From: Branchiostoma floridae
Lineage: Eukaryota > Chordata > Leptocardii > Amphioxiformes > Branchiostomatidae
Direction: 5' to 3'
NCBI RefSeq assembly: GCF_000003815.2
Contig: NC_049990.1
Span: 11,943,668-12,007,667, forward strand
Length of the DNA stretch: 64,000 bases
Shown here: piece after piece, positions 14,601 to 26,600 of the stretch
Layout of the letters: every line of letters starts with the position of its first letter
How positions within the stretch are numbered: the stretch's first letter is position 1
Made by a program: the position numbers and the translations under genes
The notes under the pieces: model-generated
Database searches by the model: none
The model's input: the letters and a program-made list of their open reading frames with translations, nothing else
What the model was told of the DNA's origin: nothing

Positions 14601-17600
14601 CATCCATCATGGCGGCGATACCTACGTCATAGTCACGTGAGTGTAAACTGCCATTGGATTAGGTAGCTGCGCCTGCCCATGCATTAGCCTTAGCGCCCAA
14701 AGTATTATGGTAATGGTCTTTTGAAATATCACAGTTGAGCTTGCTTGACACGTTAGCCATGGTGTGGGTGTACATGTACTCTATGATATTAAGTCGCAAT
14801 GATCCACACGATAGCCTTTTATACTAGTCTTGACATTATGTTTCAACGTTAACATTCACCAAAAGGTGTGGCCAGGCACAATCCATGTACATATATGGTT
14901 CAATACGTATCTAATTGTGGTAAACTACAAATATGAATTAACAAAACCAGTTTAAGTCATTGGCAAGAAGTCATAAGCAAAGAATTCATAACATCCAATT
15001 ATTTATGCTAAGTAATAAAGCTCACAAGAGGTGATCATTATCGTCATATGATAGGCTGATGAATAATGATGAATTTGATATTTGCTTTGTTACTTCACAA
15101 TACATGGTAAGACAAACCAGAAACATACTAACCCAACAAATACGGACAATAAGTTGGAAAAGAAAACATACTAGATCTATTTCACGGATATCAGATATGA
15201 TTATGTATTTTATTCGTCTATGGACATGCTCCCATTGCCAGCTATTAATGCACGAAATTGAAACCAGTGGCCTTGAATACGATTGTCCATGCTTGGTCAC
15301 CAAACCAATCACCCAGCACTCATAGCTTAATGGTTCCAATTACTTTGTTAGGAACCCACGGTTCTTATCAACCCTTTTATCTTATCTTCCGTGTAGACCC
15401 ATCATTGTGAAGTAGAGCATCTCCAAGAAAATTCGATTCGGATGTGTTTAGATACAAGATACTAGTATCATTGTACGAAATGAAAAGAGCTATATAATTG
15501 CCTAGAGCTTATCATGAGCGTTTATTTGCAAAATCATGCCAGAAGGCAAATAGTATGCGCAGTCTCGAAATAAGAGTAAAGTCATCTCATGCACGCAAAG
15601 ATTCAAATAAGAAGATTGCGATTGTTTTAGTTTTCTTATATAACATCAAAACCTATGGGTAGTTGAAACTGTTCTGAGTGAAAATCTCAGATGAGCAGGT
15701 AAACAGGCACTTGCCGGCGGGTTCGGCAACCTAGAAATGTGGAGATCTAGACAACAGTTATTATACAGTAACATTTATGTAAACTCAAGGGTTTCCTTCA
15801 GCACATTTGATAGGGATAGAGCTCTCAGCATGAGTGACTCCCAATTTCTGGGACAATTTTCCGAATGAATACTCTCGTTCTCAGATCTAGCGGCGGAACA
15901 CTTATCCCCTAAATTGGATATTTCTGTCCTCTGCATGCGATAATTGCGGTACATCTTGGATGAAATTGCCATCAAAGATTGGATATCTCACCACCTCGCC
16001 TGCCACGATAACTTTACCCTTGTGACCTTGGGGTAGATTACCTTTTAGAGTTCAATCAGCATCGTGAAGAGTTCAATACCATGTACAAACAAGGTTGTGT
16101 TGTATCGACATTGGGTAGACTAGTAGTTATCAAGCGAAGGAGAAACTTTGATTGCCCTGAGCAATGTAATTGTAGATTGCTTGCAATATACACTTGTTCA
16201 GCAGCTGATGGAGTAGTGTAAAACACCCCATACACACCCATTAACGTTAACACCATACGCACACAGACACACAGACAGACACACAGGCACGCACAGAGAC
16301 ACAGACAGGCAGACAGACAGACACACACACAAACACACACGCAAACGCGCGCGCGTGCGCTTTAATGTTAATACTAAGAGATCGTTTGCCGAAGAAAGGA
16401 AACTTTATACGTTGCATGATGCGACACTAAAAGTAAGCTTGATTTAATCAACTATAGTAGTAGGTCGATACAAAAATAAAGGTATAAAGACAAAAAAGAT
16501 GAAGCATAAAATAGTTTCCAGAGGAGATTTAGAAATACTTCTATGGAGGATGTATATTGAGGAATGAGGATGTATGAAAAATACAAAAATTACAGAGGAG
16601 AAATAGCCTTTCATGTAAAAGTTAAACTTAATCTAGTCCCTTTCGTCACCAGATAGAGCATAGGGCGACGCCTAGCTATCTGCATTTCAAAAGCCCTTGG
16701 GCTACACAACTTTATCATAAAGAAAAAGCACGGGGGGGGGGGGGGGAGGTGTGGCTTCTACTGATTGTGGTTTGTGTTCAACCATAATGTTTCCCAAATG
16801 CTGAGTGCTAAAGCAGTATGCATCATTTTCAACATCTTTGGTTGACTCAGCCGGGATCATAGTTACCATTGCGTTTTTTTTAAATCTTTCCCGCCTTTGA
16901 TTTGTAATTCAACAGAAAACAATAACTTATATTAATTCACCCTCACGGTAGCAACTTCATTAGACTTCAAAACTGAAATAATTACTTTGAAACTCTGTCT
17001 GTGACGAATACCATATGGCAGAAATTTGTTAATTTTTCGCCGATATATGCAGCGGTGCGTCCGACTTGCGCCTAACTTTGACGGGTTTGAAGTCTTGTTT
17101 CCAGTAACAGATGGTACCAAAACGGACATGAACGAATGAACCAATACTTTTACAAATCTAACACAAACTTTGTTTCTCAAATAATGAAGTCTATGAATAG
17201 GAAGGATCAAAAACAGTTTCTTAATTTAGTAAATCTTTTAATCTGTTGTGATCAGCTGAGCAGATCAAACTTAACACTAATCTCTATCCGGGATTAACAT
17301 TCTGATTGAAACAATCCCGCAGCGTCTTATCCAAGTTAAGAACACTCTGTCTTACTTTAATATTCCTATAATAAGACCTTTCCGAAAATCACCTTTGATT
17401 CATTTGTATTTTGAAACCCAATGAGCTGTATTTAAATAGAGAGCAACTACGTACTTTCAAAATCAGACATTCACCAAACATTCACTCTAACTACAAACTA
17501 GTAATGTGTAATTTGTCATTCTGTGATTACCTATGTAATGACTGTCTCTACATGACTGTGTGCTGAGTTTTGAAAGCAGTACTAGTGTGTTACGAATTTT

Positions 17601-20600
17601 GTACTCTAACCACTACATCATAGCTGCGGTAACATACAAAAAGCAAAATGTCAATGATTTACCTATCTAATGCCTATTCTCGGAACTCAATGCGACAGGA
17701 TATTCCTGTTCAATAGACCTAGACATAGAGGGTAATCACTAACAGTCGCCAATGGACGTCTTTTCTTGGAAAAAGGCCGTCAGTTAAAATGTAAATGAAA
17801 GACCGTGAACCATTAGACAGAGAGACGTCGACATTTGACTTCCTACGGAATGAAAACGTTTCTGGAATACGTTGGGGTTTTCTTGTATATACTTCATGGA
17901 TTGCAGATCTTGGTGATATAATCAATGTATTCAGGAGACCACGTAGAGACAGCTCTTCACCGTAAATTCAATTTCAGCGAGATCGCTTCCTTCATGATAG
18001 AATACTCTTCATAATGGCGTCAGCATGTTGCTTTGAAATCCGATTATGGAGTCTGATACTCTGCATAAGACGCCTAGACTGAGGCATTTGTCAGAATCAT
18101 AATGCACATATCGTAATGTCTTCTGTCGTACTGAAATCTTTTATATCCAGGTCATACTCTAAAGGTGGTACTTAGGGGACCGGTGCGGCACTGCGGTGTT
18201 CGTTCACTGCAGCAATGCGTTACTTTAGCCGATATTTTTGTAATTTAAATATTACGTAATACGTAAAAGTGGTACTTAGAAATCAACAAAATACACAAAA
18301 CGTAAGATTATTCATTCTTTATCTCTGAAATTCGCTGAGTAGTCTTTCGAACCCCGCAGTGCCGCACCGGTGCCCGAACTGCAACCACCTAAACGGTACA
18401 ATTCTTTTCTGCAAGTTTTCTGGTCGAGGTCAATGTATACTCGTTTGGTTGTTTTGCTTAACTGGCTACTTTTTGATAGTATCCACAAATACAAGGTATC
18501 TAAAAGATAATTTCACGGAAAAAAATCAATTACAAAACCAGGATATATCATTACGCAATTGTGGTGGCTCAAAATGTACTTATAAACTAATGTTACAGTC
18601 ATATTACATTTACCTAATAGATTTGACGTTTGCCGCGTGATACCAGATGATATCTCCACGGTACTGTATAATCTCAACTGCCTCTTTAAAAGGATTATCA
18701 AAATTTATGACCTGCCATTGTCACTGCCACATGTGTCAAAGTAGCTGCAATATCATTCTACCCTAGAGGATACCGGAGTAATGATTTTTCGGCCTTGGCA
18801 ATGGCTCCCATTGGAGTTACATGTAAGTTATGCATCACTGTAATTTGTAAGCCGTTACGTAGGATTACGCCTTAACCAATGAGAATTTCCTGCGAATCTC
18901 TTAAGCTTCGTTACGTTATCCAATAATCAATGATCAGGTAGGTGATTACCCTAACAATGTTCCTGCCAAGTCTTGTTACAGACACATTTTTCACAGGAGA
19001 TTTCAGGAAACTCAATGTTACTCCGAGGAAATCAAGTACGTGATGGAAGACCAACAGTATTGGGTTCATTCTTAAGTTTGCACGTAACTTGCATCTGAAG
19101 GATGTAGGATACCATGGATACTTATTATTCTGATCACGAAGTGCAGCCTTGTCTTCTTCGTGCATCTTTATTCAAGGATTAAAACCCCGTCTGGACCGGC
19201 TACAGCTTTAGATTGGTACAGGAGCAGAGCACCATCATTTTCTGGTCCGCTACTTTGAAATGCCCGTGAAGAACATATAGCCTTACCGTTGGGTAGCTTT
19301 TGATTATTCTACGGCTCCAAAGGCTTTCCTGGCGAGACTAGAGCAGTCGTAATGTATTTATTATGGTGTCTCAATTGGGAATACAACAATCCTTATCTTC
19401 ATAATGTAGCCCCCGTCTATCCTTAATGGACGATTTTGCTACAAAGAGATTTAATCCCCCTGGAAGCTACGGTTGTTTTTCAAGCGGTGGGGCGTTTCAC
19501 TTTATTTATCGGGGTGACAGTTCCTGCTTCCTTTTATCTGTGAAAGGCTTCTAATGACTCCTCGCGGCGTGTGTGTACCATCAGCGGTCTCCATCTGCGC
19601 CACCAGGCTTGCCGTACTGGATGTTGTGGACCGTACGGTGGATGATGTACTGTTGCACCCCTCCGTAAGGTAGTAGTCTTTTCCTCGCGCTGACTCACTG
19701 ACAACATGGCGTATGCTTATCTGTCGGGAGCATCGACAATATACGACAATGGCCCGTGGTCTTTCCGAGGGGGGTACACTTTTCCGGGAAGGGGATACTA
19801 CCACCGTGGGAGGGGCAGACCGTTCATGATGAGCAGGAGGCCTCCATTCCATTCCAGGAGACGTAAACAGTAAGTAGCGGAGATCGCAGGCGACTGTTTT
19901 GTGAAATCACGTCGGAGCTCTGCTTCATGCAAAGCGTAATCGTACCATGCTGTTATCATCTAATTCTACTAAAGGTCAGTGATGGTTGTGTCAAGGTCAT
20001 ATTCCTAATGAACAGCAGTTTGCCATCTTGTTTCCGACTGCTTCAACAGTTTGCCCATTCCCAGACCTTTGGATATAAATTATTCAATGTCAAAGTACTC
20101 ATATCCCCCGAAGATACCAGCCATCATTTAATTCACCTCAATTTACTCCCTATTCATAGGCTTTTACGTTGTTTGTCATGACTTTCCCCTAACGGGCTTT
20201 CTGAAGTAATAAGGAATTATAGTAATCATTGCATATTTACATGCTGCCATTAGTATCAGATCAATGCCTTAATGTGCATATAACAAAAAAAGAAGATTGC
20301 TTCAAAAATATGAGTTATAAGAGATAAATAGTTTCATTGTGTGGGTCTGAAATGAAGATAAATGAGGTTTTCAGGATGGCCAGTGTGTGAAATAAGACAG
20401 AAGCACCAGATATTGACAACACGCACGCATCCACGCTGATAATAGGATGTTAAGAGGTAATACCGTCATTATGAAGGCAGTAATCCACCATACGTTACAG
20501 CCAGGCTTGATGACCCCACTGGCCGGCTTTAGTAGTCTTCCGCCTTAAGCCTGGGCTTTGTTGTGAATAATTCAGCAGATAAAGAAGAGTTTTACAATAC

Positions 20601-23600
20601 ATAGGGGTGAGGAAATCTTATTTCTGTTTCACTCGTAATGCTAAAGAATGACTCTACGTTTGATCGTAACTCCTTAGAAATTGATATGAACATAGATAAA
20701 GTACTGAATTTTACGGTCTCTATTACTTTTTCATATCTAGCAAAAAGTTACAACCATAAATGCATAGGGCAAAGATAAGTGTCCCCTAACGTTTATAACA
20801 TAGTAAAAAAAGTTTACCATCAATATGTCATAAATGGTTACGTATTCAATAACATATTATAGCTTTAGCCTACTTTTGGGAAAAAATACCAGTGTAGAAG
20901 GTTGTATGTAATGTTAAAGTGTATGAAGACGAATATTTTATGTTGAGATCAGTTTGAAGACAAATATTTTGTGTTGAGATTAGTTTGAAGACAAATATTT
21001 TGTGTTAAAATTAGCATTACACAATTCTACTTCGTCTCTGCATCATGAATTGATACAAAACAACATAAATATGCTAACTACAATAGAGTCATGCATTGGA
21101 ATCTGGACATCCCCTATTATATGACACCTGATTGTGCGTGTATTAACATTGTATATGCTGCACACGGACACGTCAAAATGGGTCAGGAAACTATCCTGCC
21201 CACGCGTCATGGATCAACCCATTCTCCGGGGACAGCGGCCATTCAAATTGCAATTAACGATGGACACCATTTCCTCTATGCAGATCCTTTCGCTCGTTGG
21301 GAAAACCATGCATCCCCGCCGAGTGTCGTTAACGGGACATCGCGCCTACAAAATTGAAAGCGTTCAGGTTTTTACCATGACTAATGTTGAAAGAACGCGC
21401 TTTTAGATCGCGGCCAGTCTTTGAAAGCTGATCCGTGAAGAAACTTTTAAGTCTCTCCACGTACGTGTCAGACGTCAGAGCTAGCCGTTTGATGGATCAC
21501 CAACGGTGGGCATTACTATCATTGTATGATCCGTGGTCTGCGATATTAGCTTAGGCAGCCCAGATAGATGGACGGGTAAATAATGTATAACAGGTAGCTT
21601 CTTTCAATTGTAGGACATTGTCCGAGGAAGATGCAACAGGTTGCTATTTCCCTGGAAATGGGTTTTGGACCGCAGAGTTTTGTGTTTGACATGGACCTAC
21701 AAAACCAAAACAGGTTAAAACAATACATATTGTATGATAGGGCATCATTTTATGGTAATCGTTCTGCATTTGATGTAAAGCACTATTTGGATACTTTCAT
21801 CTTGGAGATATTTCTTGGACGGAAAATGTCTTTACGAAATGTAAGCTCTTTGTAGTAGAATTTTTTTGTTTCGGTTCGGGATTAGGTCAAAACAAATGAA
21901 GACTGCATGTTGTCAGTAGTTGCTGAAATTGTTTGTCATGAACAAAAATTGAGTATCTCTAGGCTTAATTCACATTCAATATAATATTCTTACAGTATAC
22001 TCTTAACTCTTGTAGCAATTCAAAATTGGTTTGGCAAACACATTAGAGTCATTCAAACTACTTCTGCTGGTCTCCAAACAGATCTACAAGTGGCAAAAAC
22101 AGTATCCAAGTAGTCATGGCCCCAACAGTACCCCGATGGCCAGTTCGATACTGTTTGGGCCCTTTGGATACTACCTTGCCACCGGTAGATCTCCTTGGAG
22201 ATTGACTTAATGCACTCTTCTGTACAATATTTAGGCATTGATGATCTCTTATACAAGTAAGATGGTCCCAGTTGCCCCCCCCCCTCCCCCAACAACAACA
22301 ACTACGTGCATATCAGCGAATCAAAGAGGCCACTAAGAGCAAAGGTTTTGTTCAACCTTTGAAGCTGTTGTAAGAACACATCCTCTGGGAAGCTTAAGGT
22401 TTCTACACATACACATACACTGTAATGTTTTGCCAGCTATGTCTGTGTGATCACTAGAGGGTATATACATAAGATGTTTGCATAGCTTGAGCTGTGGTAG
22501 CCTGGATATGGAAATCAAAACCTTTGCATTGTGTTTGCCAAGTTATTGCAGTACATGTATAGAATTCGTTCCGATAATTCATGACTTCAAGAAAGAAACT
22601 TAAATGGTGGGTAGCGAAGGCGGGCAGAATGTATTTCGGAAATAGCACATTTACGCATGATTAAAAGCAAGAAAATTGACTCAACTCTTTGCATGATTAT
22701 GTGGGTATACATTGCGGTAAAAGCTTTTGATATACAATTAGCAGTTACTGTGATAGCTACAGCAGCAATTATTATCGAATTATATATTATTTTCCATCAC
22801 GAAATTGCCCTCAAAGATAATTTGCCTTATCTTTAAAATAGCTCTTAAATTTCTGGTTACTATTATGCTTGTAATACATCATGTATAAAGATGGATAGAT
22901 GGATTAATAACTAGTTAACTGTAAATAAATGTGCAAGGTAACAGTTAATACAGCAAGTGGGTAGACTTTGGAAAATCGCCCTCCTAACGGTTACCGTACG
23001 TAATCCATTACCTTACGTAAGTCTATACTTCACCCACGTATATGATGGATTAGTAACTATAAATGAATGTACAAGGTAACATGTACAGTTACTCAAGCAA
23101 TTGCATAACAGTTACCGGTAACATAATGCATTACCTGGATGTCTATACTTCACCCACGTATGCATGTATGTATAGTTAGATAGATAGATATCATAGATAG
23201 ATAGTCAGATAGATGGATAGATAGGTAGAAAACTAGACAGATAACTAGATAGATGGATAGGTAGATAGATAGATATATCTAGATACTATAGATAGATAGA
23301 TAGTAAACTAAATAGATATTAGATAGGTAGATAGATATAAGGAAGATCTAGATAGATAGCTAGCTATATATATATATCTATATATATATATATAGATAGA
23401 TAACTAGATAGATAGATAGATCATCAGCTGGAGTGTTACCAAGAAAAGTAGAGTTATCCACCCGTCATGTGTATCTTGTATCAGAAATCTATTGGAACAT
23501 ATCTTGGCAGTTGGAGCCATTCAGGTGACTCAACCAAAACCAAAAAAATCATAATTGCTGTCGAACCATATGTGCCTGAAATGAGTGAAAGCAATTTACC

Positions 23601-26600
23601 TATACCTTAGTGGGTCGTTAAATTACTCATATCAGAGTTACGTCACACCTAAAACATATTTGTACTGGGATTGGTTTTCATAACTACACAAAGCTGTTGC
23701 GTCGTTTCAAAACCTCTGTCACAGTCCGATGACTTCATGTATTTGAGTTACAGCTGGCAATTGGGAAGGTCTGACTTGCAGGAGTGACAGGTATAAAGGA
23801 AATATAGGTTAGAGTTGGTAGAACTATTCATTGATTAGATGTATTTGAGTTACAGCTGGTAAGTGGGAAGATGACTTGCAGGAGTGGCAGGTATAAAGGA
23901 AATATAGGTCAGAGTTGGTAGAACTAGTCGTTGATTAGATGTATTTGAATTACAGCTGGTAAGTGGGAAGATGACTTGCAGGAGTGACAGGTATAGAGGA
24001 AATATAGGTCAGAGTTGGCAGAACTAGTCGTTGATTAGATGTATTTGAGTTACAGCTGGTAAGTGAGAAGATGACCGCAAAGGTCTGACTTGCAGGAGTG
24101 ACAGGTATAGAGAAAATATAGGTTAGAGTTGATAGAACTAGTGGTTGATTAGACATGACATTCCAGGTCATGGAAGAGGATACTAATTTTAAGGGAGATA
24201 TTGATTTTGTCTGTGTTTTGGCTGTCATGTATGCTCGTCACGTTCACCGTAGAATGATAGGCAATGATCTATGTACTCACGAAATATCAATAAAACGTGA
24301 TTTGCATAATCGATGAACTACATTTAAGCAAGAGTTACGAGAAACTCTACATTGACTTTTGTTTGACGGAGTAGGGAAAACTTCGAGGTTTTGTTGAAAA
24401 TACTTTCTTATTTTCTCTATCGTGTATTTAAGACATATCTCTGTTGACTTAATGACTACTGGTATGATAGTGCTATCTTGTCCATTTATAACATTGCCAT
24501 AGCTACGTCGTGCAAAATATTATTCATTGTACCTTTAAGTTTTATTATTCTGAAATTTTGTGTTAAATGAAGCAGCTGAGGCTTGTAATTAAATACGTGA
24601 TCCCGTAGAGATCATTCTTTTAGTCCCTACTGGGTTAATGTTAGATATGAAGGGTAAAAAGTTTTATAAAAGAGAGGGACCCTTATTGTTATTGCATTCA
24701 AATATCTAGTCCATCATTTCGTTATACTTACATTTGCTAAGACGATATTTGTACATGAAGGTATCGACAGCATGTTTGATACCATGCTGTCAATATCATT
24801 TGTTTATTTGTGTGTGTCTGTGTGTGTGTTTCTGTGTCTGTGTGTGCTTGTGTGTGTCTGTGTGTGTCTGTGTGTGTGTGTCTGTGTGTGTTAGTGGACT
24901 GCATAACTCGAAAAGCTGAGGATGTATCCTTATCATGATATTTGGGAGGTGACTAGGGGTCAGGAAAATGGAGGCCAAATTCAATAATGGATCCCCTAGC
25001 GGCTTTCCAATGTACGGCAGCAAAAACGAGTTTTCGTATTTCGCGTACTGGCATGCTGTGGTCATCATATTAGTGGTAGATGGCTCTTCTTCTCTATGCA
25101 ATTGGACAAACTTCTCTAGAAAGTCGTTTGTTTTTGCGAAACATATCCATTTGCAATTTGGCAATGCAATTTCAATGATTGAATCAAAGGTTTGCCAATT
25201 GTTACCGTTTCAGTTGAAATCCAGTGATACCTTAATAATTGATGGTCATTACTGTTTTATTAATAAAGTATATACTAATAAGCATATCAATTAGGAGCGT
25301 AGAGAGCGTACAAAGTCAATAAGAATGAGATGAAACATTAGTACTTACGTACGTCTGAGTATAAGTTCTTGACCTAACATTTTATAATGCAGATAATTGA
25401 CATTTCTAGTGCAAAGCTAATGCTGTTATACACTGCAGCTCTCTACATTACAAAATAGCCACGCTTCGTTCACTTTAGATAATCTAATTTGATGATTCTC
25501 CGGCTTTTTTCCTCTCACAATGATCCCCAGTGGTTTCCTGACATAGATTGTACCCGAGCTAGAGATACTATCATTTGTCTTAGAAATAGACAGATTATGG
25601 CGTATTCCTATCTATCTAGTCCGTACAATGGTTTTGGGAGGGGCCGGAGTCAGCTCCCGTCGTGGGCGCACGGCCGGGGCCCGGGCAGGGGCCGGGGGCA
25701 GTGGTCACCCGTGCCGAGGCGCAGGCCTCCAGGACTCCGATACGTGTCGTGAGTAGAAAGACGCTACGGAGTATCATCCTGCTTTTGTACAGAGATTTTT
25801 TACCTGATACTGTCAATGCTTTGCCTGTAGGTCGCTGCAGCGACCTTATTGGAGTACATGCGGATTCAACGCTTACCATCTATGCTATTGCTGCAGCACT
25901 TAGATCTACCGATTGTATCAGATATCAACAGTTTCACTCATTGTTGCAGCATTTTTTAGCAATATTAGCAAAAGCCGTGAATTTTGCAATACTTACTTGA
26001 CCGTTTACTACATTTTTTTGCCCAAGAAATATGATCTTTCTAGTGTTTTCAATGCACTATCTATACTTCTAGATATAGTTTCAAGTCGGCTGTTAGCGCC
26101 AATGCTGCATACTAACAACAAACCCGTACGCTAGCGCTTTGGGCAATCTATCGGCATTGTATGAATGATTCGTCACACTCGATTTTGGAACAATACGATT
26201 TGATTGGCATGTGATCCGCTTATCTGGGACAATGTTATCAGTAATAGTTGTTTGATAGGCAGTATACCAAGCCGGCTCGACATTTTGACGAATCGCAATG
26301 GGTGTCAAGAAATCAAGATAACCGCAGCTGCATTCACGTAGGTTAATTTGTCTGAACCCAAGACACTTGTTGTCACCATCTATCAAGATTAAAACGCCGA
26401 CTGAAGGGCAGACGAGAGCGGGTGTTTGGCGGGGTTTTGAGCATTTGTGTCGTCCATGGGTCAAACCAACCAATCACATAGAATAGAGATCATGGATCAT
26501 ATTTGGCTCATCTTCCACTATCGGCACTCAGGCTATCACGAAGAGTTTTGATCTAAATTGAACATTAAGAATTCGTTCAACTAAGTGTGTGTGTGGTTTC

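Larger units (their letters stand above)
8656..19705 (+). other. Long 5' intron of FSP1-A (1a isoform), repeat-bearing
   Basis: No internal coding exon is recognised. It holds tandem duplications (9126-9480, period near 183 bp; 9944-10157, period 107 bp), hairpin elements (12785-12847, 12931-13088), a CA-rich microsatellite (16250-16350), a G tract near 16733 and one member of the GGTATCTCAC MITE family (18163-18390). Open frames at 10793-11029, 11169-11450, 11599-11931 and 12297-12563 (minus) have no recognisable family and look like chance or decayed mobile-element sequence. Confidence 0.5.
19870..25596 (+). other. FSP1-A intronic interval between first exons 1b and 1c
   Basis: No coding exon recognised. 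Contents: a 34-bp tandem repeat (20931-21017), a foldback element (22071-22202), a tandem duplication (about 22895-23165), a GATA-type microsatellite (23170-23425), a 100-bp minisatellite (23739-24150) and a TG/CTG microsatellite (24805-24893). Overlapping open frames at 24968-25294 (+) and 24796-25164 (-) are unsupported. Confidence 0.5.

Noticed and set aside
16056-16340. Cysteine-rich 94-codon frame on the minus strand
   Set aside because: The Cys/Val pattern is a translation of the CA microsatellite.
24734-25294. Overlapping open frames on both strands next to the TG repeat
   Set aside because: Partly repeat translation (VCVCVC, THTQTH). The rest has no family signal or splice support, and both strands are equally open.
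26093-26473. 126-codon minus-strand open frame with several Cys
   Set aside because: It lies inside an FSP1-A intron, has no recognisable domain and no splice or paralogue support. It may be chance; a protein search could reopen it.
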